A program made the position numbers and the translations under genes. From the NCBI GenBank assembly GCA_946479205.1, contig CAMLFJ010000258.1, positions 1 to 5,470 on the forward strand: a stretch of 5,470 nt of DNA, written 5' to 3'. Positions 1-5,470 of the stretch are shown here, in pieces; within the stretch, counting starts at the first letter, position 1, and every line of letters starts with the position of its first letter. The notes beneath the pieces are model-generated. The model had not been told where the DNA came from, ran no database searches, and worked only from the letters and a program-made list of their open reading frames with translations. This stretch comes from an uncultured bacterium. Lineage in GTDB: Bacteria > Methylomirabilota > Methylomirabilia > Rokubacteriales > CSP1-6.

Positions 1-1
1 C

Positions 2-280
2 GGGCTGCTCGATCAGCTCCCGGCGGGCCTGCGCTGCGCGATGGAGTTTCGCCACGAGAGCTGGTTCTCGGACGACGTGTACGAGCGCCTGCGCGCGGCC
101 AACGCCGCGCTCTGCGTGGCCGATACCGAGGACGCCACCACCCCGATCGAGGTGACCGCCGACTGGGGCTACCTGCGCCTGCGCGACCAGGGCTATACCG
201 CCGCCGATCTCGAGGAGTGGACCAGGCGGATCCGGGAGCTCGGCGCGCGGTGGCGCTGGCCACCTGGGCGCTCCTCGTGA
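2..280 (+). CDS. DUF72 (YecE-like) family protein, 5'-truncated by window edge, aberrant C-terminus
   Basis: The visible 92 residues begin mid-protein; the frame is open to the window's left edge. FRHESW (residues 16-21), the LCVADTED stretch (37-44) and WGYLRLRD (55-62) followed by a DLEEWTRRIREL helix (69-80) match the second half of the DUF72/YecE TIM-barrel-like family, whose biochemical role is not firmly established. Family members usually continue after this helix with a VYVYFKHE-like strand and a final helix of roughly 30 residues. Here the frame instead runs into WPPGRSS and stops, so the normal end is missing. The last 64 nt overlap the next ORF out of frame. An internal ATG at base 41 is not the real start, because family sequence extends upstream of it. 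Family assignment is good; whether the gene is functional is doubtful. Confidence 0.75.
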   Translation, partial: GLLDQLPAGLRCAMEFRHESWFSDDVYERLRAANAALCVADTEDATTPIEVTADWGYLRLRDQGYTAADLEEWTRRIRELGARWRWPPGRSS

Positions 281-717
281 TCGTCCTGGGCGCGAAAGGC
301 GTCGACGCGCGCGAGCCCGACTGGATCACCGCCAAGGCCGCGCGGGTCGCCGCGCTCACGCACGATCTCGGCCCGCTCGTGCCGGCCGGCGCCACGGTGC
401 AGGTCCTCGACACGACGTCCGGAGGCATCCACGCGCTCCTGCGCCTGGGTCTCCGGCCGCCCACGCGCTTCATCTACGACTTCCATTTCTTCCACGACGT
501 CGGCGACCCGCGCATCCGCGCGCTCCGCGCGGAGCTGGTGGCGGGGCTCGCGACGGGTCGCCCGGCCGCGGTGGTGGTGCTCGAGGAGAGCTGGCCCGAC
601 CTCGGCTACGAGCGCCTGGCCGCCTTCCCCGAGCTGGCGCGCATGCTGGAGACCTCGTTCACGCTGGCCGTCACCGGCCGCGGCTATCGGATCTATGCGA
701 AGCGAAGCGATTCGTAG
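217..717 (+). CDS. C-terminal fragment of a GT39-like membrane glycosyltransferase (possible gene remnant)
   Basis: 166 residues from a GTG start. Residues 11-26 form one hydrophobic helix (AVALATWALLVIVLGA), followed by a soluble domain with VPAGATVQVLDTT (55-67), a PPTRFIYDFHFF stretch (81-92), PAAVVVLEE (116-124) and an ending FPELARML..GYRIYAKR (138-163). This layout resembles the soluble tail after the last membrane helix of GT39/ArnT-like glycosyltransferases, which normally have some 400 or more preceding residues with many helices and the catalytic loop. All of that is absent. The GTG lies inside the DUF72 frame and has no evident ribosome site, so it is only the first available start; the helix could act as a signal anchor. 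A stand-alone secreted protein is the alternative. The 3' end overlaps the methyltransferase start by 23 nt, suggesting an original GT-methyltransferase pair. Family call is from pattern memory, without a search. Confidence 0.55.
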   Translation: MDQADPGARRAVALATWALLVIVLGAKGVDAREPDWITAKAARVAALTHDLGPLVPAGATVQVLDTTSGGIHALLRLGLRPPTRFIYDFHFFHDVGDPRIRALRAELVAGLATGRPAAVVVLEESWPDLGYERLAAFPELARMLETSFTLAVTGRGYRIYAKRSDS

Positions 718-1342
718 CGTCATCCGCGCCTACGACGATCCGATCGTGCGCGCGTACTGCTGGGGGCGCTTCTGGATCCTGCGCCAGCGGTTCCTCGACG
801 AGATCGGCCAGTACCTGCCCGTGCGCGGGCGCGTGCTCGACCTGGGCTGCGGCTTCGGCCTCTTCTCGCTCTACTACGCGAGCGCGCATCCGGCACTCAC
901 CGTCGAGGGCTTCGACCGCAATCCGCGCCGCATCCAGATGGCCCGCGCGGCCGCGCGCCGGCTCGGCCTCGGCAATGTCCGGTACGAGGTCGGCGACGTC
1001 ATGGACTGGAGGGGCGGCGAACGCTTCGACGCCGCCTACATGCTCGACATCGTCCACCACATTCCGGAAGAGGCGGTGCGGCCTCTGCTCGATCAGGTGG
1101 CCAAGACGCTGCCCGCGGGTGGGCGCCTTCTCGTCAAGGACGTGGATCGCCAGCCGGCCTACAAGCGCTGGTTCACCCACGCGCTCGACAAAGTGATGGA
1201 TCCGGGAACGCCGGTCCGCTACTGGGGCGCCGAGGAGCTGCAGGCCCTCCTGGAGGACGTGGGCTTCGAGGTGCACCGGCACCTGATGGTGGATGTCCTG
1301 CCCTACCCGCACGTGCTCTACGTCGGACGGCGCCGGGCATGA
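695..1342 (+). CDS. class I SAM-dependent methyltransferase
   Basis: 215 residues with a complete Rossmann-type methyltransferase core. Motif I is VLDLGCGFG (47-55), the acidic residue binding the ribose hydroxyls of SAM is D74 in EGFDRNP, a GDV adenine-side motif is at 100-102, the LDIVHHIP post-motif is at 117-124, and LPAGGRLLVKD (139-149) is the motif III strand. The protein is cytoplasmic, with no signal or membrane segment. The substrate cannot be read from sequence; its position directly behind a GT39-type fragment suggests a glycolipid, polyprenyl or polysaccharide-linked acceptor, which is inference. The ATG at 695 lies 23 nt inside the previous ORF and its stop overlaps the next start (ATGA), so translation is probably coupled on both sides. 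No truncation is seen. Confidence 0.9.
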   Translation: MRSEAIRSVIRAYDDPIVRAYCWGRFWILRQRFLDEIGQYLPVRGRVLDLGCGFGLFSLYYASAHPALTVEGFDRNPRRIQMARAAARRLGLGNVRYEVGDVMDWRGGERFDAAYMLDIVHHIPEEAVRPLLDQVAKTLPAGGRLLVKDVDRQPAYKRWFTHALDKVMDPGTPVRYWGAEELQALLEDVGFEVHRHLMVDVLPYPHVLYVGRRRA

Positions 1343-2067
1343 CCACCGCGGCGAGCCCGATCCTCCTGCACGCCGAGCGCCTCACCGCCGGCTACGGCAA
1401 GATGGCCATCCTCCACGACGTCACCCTCGACGTGCGCGTGGGCGAGATGGTGAGCGTCATCGGCCCCAACGGCGCGGGCAAGTCCACCGCCTTCAAGACC
1501 ATCGTGGGCTTCCTGCGTCCGACCGGCGGCCGGGTGCTCTTCGACGGCCAGGACATCACGGGGCTCCGGCCCGACCAGGTGCTGCCGCGCGGCCTGGCCT
1601 ACGTCCCGCAGGGCCGGATCGTGTTCCCCCAGATGACGGTGCTCGAGAACCTCGAGATGGGCGCCTACATCGAGCGGGACGGCCGCCGGATCCAGGAGGC
1701 GCTCGAGCGCGTCTACCGCCTGTTTCCGATCCTGGCCGAGCGGCGGGCCCAGAAGGCGGGCACCATGTCGGGCGGCGAGCAGCAGATGGTGGCGATCGGG
1801 CGGGCCCTCATGACCACACCCAAGCTGATCCTGCTGGACGAGCCGTCGCTCGGCCTGGCGCCGAAGTTCGTCTCGCTGATCTTCGACAAGCTCACCGAGA
1901 TGAAGCAGTCGGGCTACACCATGATGGTGGTGGAGCAGAACGCGGCCAAGGCCCTGGCGGTGGCCGACCGCGCCTACGTGCTCGAGCTGGGCCGGAACCG
2001 GTTCGAGGGGCCGGGGCGGACCTTGCTGGAGGACCCCGAGGTCAAGCGGCTGTACCTCGGGGGCTGA
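1339..2067 (+). CDS. livF: LivF-like branched-chain amino acid ABC transporter ATP-binding protein
   Basis: 242 residues, close to the usual LivF length. Walker A GPNGAGKST is at 42-50, Q-loop Q91 in YVPQGR, ABC signature MSGGEQQ at 143-149, Walker B LILLDEP at 163-169 with catalytic E168, and the D-loop region SLGLAP at 170-175. The switch position reads VVEQNAAKAL in place of a histidine, which is normal for LivF. The YVPQGR..FPQMTVLENLEMG stretch and the LYLGG C-terminus are characteristic LivF signatures. The protein would work at the inner membrane with LivG, the LivH/LivM permeases and a periplasmic binding protein importing branched-chain amino acids or other small organic acids or amides. 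None of those partners is in the window: livF follows a methyltransferase (ATGA overlap) and precedes a cytochrome gene. It may serve a transporter encoded elsewhere. No strong ribosome site is seen, consistent with translational coupling. Confidence 0.92.
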   Translation: MTTAASPILLHAERLTAGYGKMAILHDVTLDVRVGEMVSVIGPNGAGKSTAFKTIVGFLRPTGGRVLFDGQDITGLRPDQVLPRGLAYVPQGRIVFPQMTVLENLEMGAYIERDGRRIQEALERVYRLFPILAERRAQKAGTMSGGEQQMVAIGRALMTTPKLILLDEPSLGLAPKFVSLIFDKLTEMKQSGYTMMVVEQNAAKALAVADRAYVLELGRNRFEGPGRTLLEDPEVKRLYLGG

Positions 2068-2090
2068 GCCTGGAGCCGGTGGCCGGCCCG

Positions 2091-2152
2091 GAGATTGTGA
2101 ATTTTCTGACTAGGATTCCGGCGGGGTTTTGAGTATATTCGGTGGGGTTTTT
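2091..2152 (+). promoter_or_regulatory. candidate promoter/operator upstream of the hexaheme cytochrome gene
   Basis: Bases 2091-2160 are about 47% GC in a window of about 70% GC, the only clear AT-richer tract. TATATT at 2134-2139 is a 5/6 match to a sigma70-type -10 box, although no convincing -35 hexamer lies 16-18 bp upstream. It sits between two near-identical 12-mers, CGGCGGGGTTTT (2119-2130) and CGGTGGGGTTTT (2140-2151), offset by exactly 21 bp (two helical turns). This looks like a regulated promoter with an activator or repressor site, but the factor is unknown and the promoter is inferred, not shown. Confidence 0.45.
2119..2151 (+). repeat. 12-bp direct repeat pair, 21-bp period
   Basis: Copies at 2119-2130 and 2140-2151 differ at one base (C/T at the fourth position) and are both preceded by ATTC, with one extra C in the first copy. 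The offset of 21 bp places both on the same helical face. Confidence 0.7.
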
Positions 2153-2174
2153 CCAGGGAGACAGCCCGAACCTC

Positions 2175-3239
2175 ATGCGCATCCCACGCTCCGCCGTCGT
2201 CGGTAGTGCGGCCCTCGCGGCCGTGCTGATCGGCTTGCTGATCGGGTTCCCGATCTCCGCCGCCAAGTCCGCCACCGCGCCCGCTCAGGGGGCCGGCCAG
2301 AAAGGGGCGGCCAAGGGCCACCACGAGGCCGGAGCGATCGATCCCCGGATCATCGAGCGGGGCAAGCAGACCTTCGCGATGTACTGCGCGAACTGCCACG
2401 GGACCGACGGCAAGGGTGACGGAGTCGCCGGGCAGAACCTGCCCATCAAGCCCCAGAACCTGACCGAGGGGCGCATCCTCAACGCGCTGCCCGACCACTT
2501 CCTGCACAGCATCATCTCGCACGGAGGGCAGACGGTCGGGCTCTCGCCGTTGATGCCGAACTTCACGCCCTTCCTGTCCGACGTGCAGATCCGGGAGGTC
2601 ATCGCCTACATCCGGACGCTCGCCGAGCCCGCCTACGATCCCGCGAAGGTGCTGCCGGTCGCCACCACGCGGCAGGGGCCGGTGCAGCCGATCTTCTTCA
2701 GCCACGTGATCCACGCCGGCTCGTACCAGATCGCCTGTCAGTACTGCCACGCGGGCGCCCGGCGCAGCAGCGCGGCGGGCGTGCCGTCGGTGGAGCGCTG
2801 CATGGGCTGTCACAAGATCGTCGCCGCCGAGGGCAACCCCGAGGTCAAGAAGATCCACGAATACTGGGAGCGCAAGGAGCCCATCCCGTGGCTCCGCATC
2901 TTCAAGGTGCCCGAGCACGCCCAGTTCACCCACAAGCCCCACGTGCAGGCGGGCGTGCAGTGCCAGACGTGCCACGGCCGCATCGAGGCCATGGAGCGCG
3001 TGCACGCCGAGACCGGGCAGAACATCATCAACGATCTCAAGAGCCTCGCGGGGATCCCCAATCAGCCACCCAAGCTGACCATGGGCTGGTGCATCGAGTG
3101 CCACCGCACCGCCAACGCCAAGGGCGTGCAGGCGGTGCAGACCGCCGCGGACGCGCCGATCCCCTCGGTCGTGCAGGCTCCGGGCAGCGAGAGCGCCCGC
3201 CGCAACGCCCCCCTCGAGTGCGTGACCTGCCACCACTAG
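2175..3239 (+). CDS. hexaheme cytochrome c: class I monoheme domain fused to ActA-like pentaheme domain
   Basis: 354 residues from ATG 2175. Residues 1-5 (MRIPR) and a hydrophobic stretch at about 6-30 form a signal peptide or N-terminal anchor, so the protein acts in the periplasm. Residues about 55-150 are a class I cytochrome c with heme motif CANCH (71-75) and a likely axial Met127 (LSPLMPNF). Residues about 165-354 match ActA of alternative complex III and relatives such as QrcA: FFSHVIHAG (174-182), CQYCH (188-192), CMGCH (209-213), IPWLRI (237-242), FTHKPH (251-256), CQTCH (263-267), MGWCIECHR (303-311, heme motif 306-310) and terminal CVTCHH (349-354). His177, 180, 253 and 256 are plausible distal ligands. 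Six CXXCH motifs imply six hemes. ActA and monoheme ActE are usually separate proteins, and no ActB/C/D/F gene is adjacent. An in-frame GTG at 2142 is rejected because it overlaps the putative -10/repeat region and would bury the signal peptide. AGGGAG at 2155-2160 is a rather distant ribosome site. Redox partners are unknown; a quinol-linked electron-transfer role is inferred. Confidence 0.9.
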   Translation: MRIPRSAVVGSAALAAVLIGLLIGFPISAAKSATAPAQGAGQKGAAKGHHEAGAIDPRIIERGKQTFAMYCANCHGTDGKGDGVAGQNLPIKPQNLTEGRILNALPDHFLHSIISHGGQTVGLSPLMPNFTPFLSDVQIREVIAYIRTLAEPAYDPAKVLPVATTRQGPVQPIFFSHVIHAGSYQIACQYCHAGARRSSAAGVPSVERCMGCHKIVAAEGNPEVKKIHEYWERKEPIPWLRIFKVPEHAQFTHKPHVQAGVQCQTCHGRIEAMERVHAETGQNIINDLKSLAGIPNQPPKLTMGWCIECHRTANAKGVQAVQTAADAPIPSVVQAPGSESARRNAPLECVTCHH

Positions 3240-3246
3240 CCGGGCT

Positions 3247-3269
3247 CCCTCTTCCCTGAGGGGAGAGGG
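3247..3269. repeat. REP-like palindromic hairpin
   Basis: CCCTCTTCCC (3247-3256) pairs with GGGGAGAGGG (3260-3269) as a 10-bp stem with one T-G pair and a TGA loop. It begins 7 bp after the cytochrome stop. The CCCTCTYCCC..GGGGAGAGGGTCGGGG form, with its G-rich tail continuing to about 3292, resembles dispersed intergenic REP-type elements common in high-GC bacteria. There is no T-tract, so it is not a classical intrinsic terminator, though it may stabilise the upstream mRNA 3' end or attenuate read-through. Only one copy is visible here, so its repeat nature is inferred from resemblance. Confidence 0.6.
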
Positions 3270-3285
3270 TCGGGGCGAGCTGGTG

Positions 3286-3292
3286 AGGGGGG
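3286..3292 (+). promoter_or_regulatory. ribosome binding site for the CPBP gene
   Basis: AGGGGGG ends 2 nt before ATG 3295 (its AGGGG core ends 4 nt before). It favours ATG 3295 over the in-frame GTG at 3283, which would lie upstream of this site. It falls within the G-rich tail of the REP-like element. Confidence 0.45.
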
Positions 3293-3294
3293 CC

Positions 3295-4080
3295 ATGTGG
3301 GTGATCGCCTCCACCCTGCTCGTCTATCTCGTGGCCTTCGCGGCGGTCTTCGGGACGCAGTTCGCGGCGGTGGTCGCGCTCATGTCCCGCCGCGCGGGTA
3401 CGTTCGACCCCGGGCGTGACGGGCTCGCCGCCCTCCTCGTGAGCGTGCCCGCCTCGTCGCTGGCCCTCATCGCCATCGCGTGGCTCGCGGCGGGTCGTCC
3501 ACGCCGCGAGGGGCTGCGCCTGCTCCCGGGGCGGGCGTCCGCCCGGGTCATCGTGGCCATGATCGTGGGCGTCCTCGCGCTGAGCCAGGCGCTCGAGTCG
3601 CTCGCGATCCTGCTCGGCGTGGGGCCCGGCGCCAACCTCGACTGGATCGCGGGGGCCCTCGCGGGCGCCGGCCCGGTCAGTCTCCTGCTTGCGGTGCTCG
3701 TGATCGGTGGCCTCGCGCCGGTCGGGGAGGAGCTGTTCTTCCGCGGCTTCATGCTGACGCGGCTGCGCCGGGTGTGGAGCGCGGGACCGGCCATCCTGTT
3801 GACCGCGATCGCCTTCGGGGTGATTCACGGCGAGTGGGTGCACGGCGTGCTGGCCACCGGCATCGGGATCTATCTCGGGCTGGTCACCGAGCGGTCCGGC
3901 AGCGTGGTCCCCGCGGTGATCTGCCACGTGGCCAACAACACGGCCTCGGTGCTGCTCTCGGCCGCGATCGGCTCGGCGCAGGGGCGCGGCATGAACACGG
4001 TGCTGTTCGTGCTCACCGCGTCGCTCTTCGCCGCGTCGCTCTTCCGGCTGCCGCCTCGGGCCTCCGCGGACGCGCGCTGA
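3295..4080 (+). CDS. CPBP-family (CAAX protease/Abi-like) intramembrane metalloprotease
   Basis: 261 residues, very hydrophobic, with helices at about 3-29, 44-67, 83-108, 124-140, 164-176, 185-196, 205-225 and 235-250, so an integral inner-membrane protein. All CPBP motifs are present: EELFFR (145-150) giving the EExxxR glutamates, FGVIH (174-178) as FxxxH, and HVANN (211-215) as HxxxN. These supply the metal or catalytic side chains of the Rce1-like fold. The family cleaves prenylated or other membrane peptides; in bacteria, roles range from bacteriocin self-immunity to membrane protein processing, and the substrate here is unknown. The soluble C-terminal tail is short and basic/Ala-rich. 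It starts about 55 bp after the cytochrome stop, beyond the REP-like hairpin, and converges on the MmgE/PrpD gene. An alternative GTG at 3283 would add four residues. Confidence 0.88.
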   Translation: MWVIASTLLVYLVAFAAVFGTQFAAVVALMSRRAGTFDPGRDGLAALLVSVPASSLALIAIAWLAAGRPRREGLRLLPGRASARVIVAMIVGVLALSQALESLAILLGVGPGANLDWIAGALAGAGPVSLLLAVLVIGGLAPVGEELFFRGFMLTRLRRVWSAGPAILLTAIAFGVIHGEWVHGVLATGIGIYLGLVTERSGSVVPAVICHVANNTASVLLSAAIGSAQGRGMNTVLFVLTASLFAASLFRLPPRASADAR

Positions 4081-4100
4081 GGAGCGCGGCCGCGCTCAGC
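4076..4100. terminator. GC-rich inverted repeat spanning two convergent stop codons (possible bidirectional terminator)
   Basis: GCTGA (4076-4080) pairs with TCAGC (4096-4100). Inside, after a GGA bulge, lies the palindrome GCGCGGCCGCGC (4084-4095). A perfect 16-bp palindrome, GAGCGCGGCCGCGCTC, occupies 4082-4097. Both TGA stops, plus strand 4078-4080 and minus strand 4096-4098, lie within the outer arms. There is no T-tract on either side, so termination is inferred from position and symmetry only. Confidence 0.4.
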
Positions 4101-5457
4101 GGCCGGGGTCGAGGATCGCGGTCAGGCTCCGGAGATCGGGGCAGGCGTCGAGCGACAGGACGATCTGGGCCACCGTGTCCGCGCGGTCGGCGGGGAGCAC
4201 CACCGCGGCGCACTCCGTGAACTTCTCGCGGAGCGCCTCCATCGTCAGCGGGTTGGCGGGATGGCCCGGCACCGGCCGCGGCCCGATGCTGGCCGAGCGG
4301 CCGCCCGTGAGGCGCACGGTCATGCGCGTCCACATGTGGCGCTCGAGATCGGTGGGAATCTCGGGATCCACCACCACCCGGATCCGCTCCATCAGGCGCC
4401 GCACGCCCGGATCCTGCGCGCGGTCGTCCTGGAACGTGGCCATGCCGACGCGCCCGTCGATGAGCGCGGCCGCCGCCGAGAACTCGGCGGAGAACTTCGC
4501 CTCGAGCCCCGTGCGCGGGCGCGAGTGGATCAGGATGCGCGGCACGCCCGCGGCCACGCCGACGGTCACCTCCTCGACCTCGTCGGGCCGGATGCCCTCG
4601 ACCCGCCGGAGCTCGAGCGCGCTGTCGATGATCGAGTGCGTGCACGCGCAGGACGGGTAGGGCTTCACCGCGACCCCGGTGGTCAGGATCTTCCACGGCG
4701 CGGCGAGGGTCCCGAGCGGATCGAGATCCCGCTTGCCCGCGCCCAGCACGCTGAAGAATCCCTGGGGGCCTTCCAGCGCGTGCTCGGAGGCGGTCCAGCC
4801 CTCGCGCGCCATCAGCGCCGACAGCACGCCGCTCCGCGCGGCGTGGCCGGCGTGGAAGGGCTTGGTCATCGTGCCGAAGTTCTCCTTCAGCCCCGAGGAC
4901 TGCGAGGCGGCCACCGCGAGGGCGTGACGCGTCTGCGTGCCGTCGAGGCCGAGCAGCCGCGCCGCCGCCGCCGCCGCGCCCAGCGTGCCGAGCGTACAGG
5001 TGGCGTGCCAGCCGTGCGCGTAGTGCGCCGGGTTGATGACCTCGGCCAGCGTGGTCTCGACCTCGAAGCCCACCAGGAAGGCGTGCAGCACCGCGCGGCC
5101 GTCGGCCAGCGCCAGCTCGCCCGCGGCCAGCGCCGCCGCCAGCACCGGCGCCGAGGGATGGCCCATCAGGGCGAAGTTGGTGTCGTCGAAGTCGAGCGCG
5201 TGGGCCGCGGTGCCGTTGCAGAGCGCGGCCCACACCGCGCCGGTGCGGCGGCCCGTGCCCACCACCGTGGCCAGCGGGGCGCCGCCCTCCGCCCGGGCCA
5301 CCTGCTGCAGGATCCGAGCGGCCGGCTCGACGGAGCCGGCCAGCATCACGCCCAGGCAGTCGAGGATGGCGCGCCGGGCCGCGTCGAGGGCGGCCTCCGG
5401 GCAGTCCTCGTACCGGCTCTTGGTGACGAACTCGGCGAGCAGCGCGGTGGCGTTCAT
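4096..5457 (-). CDS. MmgE/PrpD family protein
   Basis: 453 residues, full length for the family that includes 2-methylcitrate dehydratase (PrpD), MmgE and cis-aconitate decarboxylase (IRG1). The N-terminal all-helical domain carries HALDFDDTN (86-94), GHPSAPVLAAALAAGE (99-114), GWHATCTLGTLG (149-160) with a poly-Ala run at 161-166, and KENFGTMTKPFHAGHAARSG (191-210). The C-terminal lid domain carries KPYPSCACTH (265-274) and KFSAEFSAAAALIDG (321-335). By motif alignment from memory, the catalytic positions of cis-aconitate decarboxylase correspond to D89, T93, H100, H151, K199 and K265, all retained, so it is probably an active lyase or dehydratase. It is cytoplasmic with no cofactor motif. 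Without prpB/prpC neighbours a methylcitrate-cycle role is unsupported; the substrate is likely another tricarboxylate or substituted succinate. The ATG at 5457 gives a normal family N-terminus; no clear Shine-Dalgarno lies in the 13 bases left before the window edge. Confidence 0.93.
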   Translation of the reverse strand: MNATALLAEFVTKSRYEDCPEAALDAARRAILDCLGVMLAGSVEPAARILQQVARAEGGAPLATVVGTGRRTGAVWAALCNGTAAHALDFDDTNFALMGHPSAPVLAAALAAGELALADGRAVLHAFLVGFEVETTLAEVINPAHYAHGWHATCTLGTLGAAAAAARLLGLDGTQTRHALAVAASQSSGLKENFGTMTKPFHAGHAARSGVLSALMAREGWTASEHALEGPQGFFSVLGAGKRDLDPLGTLAAPWKILTTGVAVKPYPSCACTHSIIDSALELRRVEGIRPDEVEEVTVGVAAGVPRILIHSRPRTGLEAKFSAEFSAAAALIDGRVGMATFQDDRAQDPGVRRLMERIRVVVDPEIPTDLERHMWTRMTVRLTGGRSASIGPRPVPGHPANPLTMEALREKFTECAAVVLPADRADTVAQIVLSLDACPDLRSLTAILDPGR

Positions 5458-5470
5458 GGGCGGGAGCCTA

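Noticed and set aside
2075..2087. GCCGG/CCGGC hairpin after livF as an intrinsic terminator
   Set aside because: Only a 5-bp stem with a 3-nt loop and no adjoining T-tract; chance is likely at this GC content.
1293..2132. A 279-codon plus-strand frame overlapping livF
   Set aside because: An Arg/Pro/Gly-rich alternative frame of the ABC ATPase with no motif of its own.
2142..2174. GTG 2142 as the start of the cytochrome
   Set aside because: It lies inside the second direct repeat and just after the -10-like box, and would place 11 extra residues ahead of a good signal peptide; ATG 2175 fits better.
1974..3314. A 446-codon minus-strand open frame opposite the cytochrome gene
   Set aside because: The plus strand encodes six CXXCH motifs and a signal peptide; the antisense product shows no recognisable domain and spans an intergenic gap and two genes.
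4961..4976. GCC trinucleotide run
   Set aside because: It lies in frame in the MmgE/PrpD gene and encodes an alanine stretch in a helix; ordinary for high-GC coding DNA.
4013..5233. A 406-codon minus-strand open frame rich in R, G, A and P overlapping the MmgE/PrpD gene
   Set aside because: Frame-shifted shadow of a high-GC gene: low-complexity composition, no family motifs, and it conflicts with a fully motif-supported gene.
1..5470. CRISPR array, tRNA, rRNA, insertion sequence or defence system
   Set aside because: No regularly spaced repeats, no cloverleaf or rRNA-like segments, and no transposase or nuclease motifs were seen on either strand. The CPBP protease alone is not evidence of an abortive infection system.

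Overview
The window is about 70% GC with compact gene packing, one short AT-richer intergenic gap and strong G/C third-position preference. Content (a LivF-type ATPase, an ActA-like multiheme cytochrome c, an MmgE/PrpD protein, a C-terminal piece of a GT39-like membrane glycosyltransferase followed by a methyltransferase) suggests a soil or sediment Gram-negative bacterium. Candidatus Rokubacteria/Methylomirabilota or a high-GC proteobacterium are the best guesses. This is inferred from gene content and composition; there is no rRNA to confirm it.

Layout. Bases 2-280 (+) carry the middle part of a DUF72 (YecE-like) protein, cut by the window edge on the left and ending in a non-family tail. 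Bases 217-717 (+) encode one transmembrane segment plus a domain that looks like the C-terminal soluble end of a GT39-type glycosyltransferase. The two overlap out of frame, and both look truncated at the same place (about 240-260), which points to a deletion scar or an assembly join. A class I SAM-dependent methyltransferase (695-1342) overlaps the GT fragment by 23 nt. A LivF-like ABC ATPase (1339-2067) overlaps the methyltransferase by ATGA. The chain 217-2067 is therefore probably one transcript.

After LivF comes a 107-bp gap holding the AT-richest DNA of the window. It contains a 12-bp direct repeat spaced exactly 21 bp apart with a TATATT box between the copies, a candidate promoter/operator. 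It precedes a hexaheme cytochrome c (2175-3239), which fuses a class I monoheme domain to a pentaheme ActA-like domain. ActA and ActE are normally separate subunits of alternative complex III, and no other subunit gene of that complex lies in the window. A REP-like hairpin (3247-3269) separates the cytochrome from a CPBP-family intramembrane protease (3295-4080). That gene converges on an MmgE/PrpD-family protein on the minus strand (4096-5457), and a GC-rich inverted repeat spans both stop codons.

The genes do not form one obvious pathway. The two most interesting points are the fused, apparently solitary ActE-ActA-type cytochrome with its repeat-bearing promoter region, and the DUF72/GT39 junction. 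I see no CRISPR array, tRNA, rRNA, transposase or phage gene, and no clear undescribed multi-gene system.
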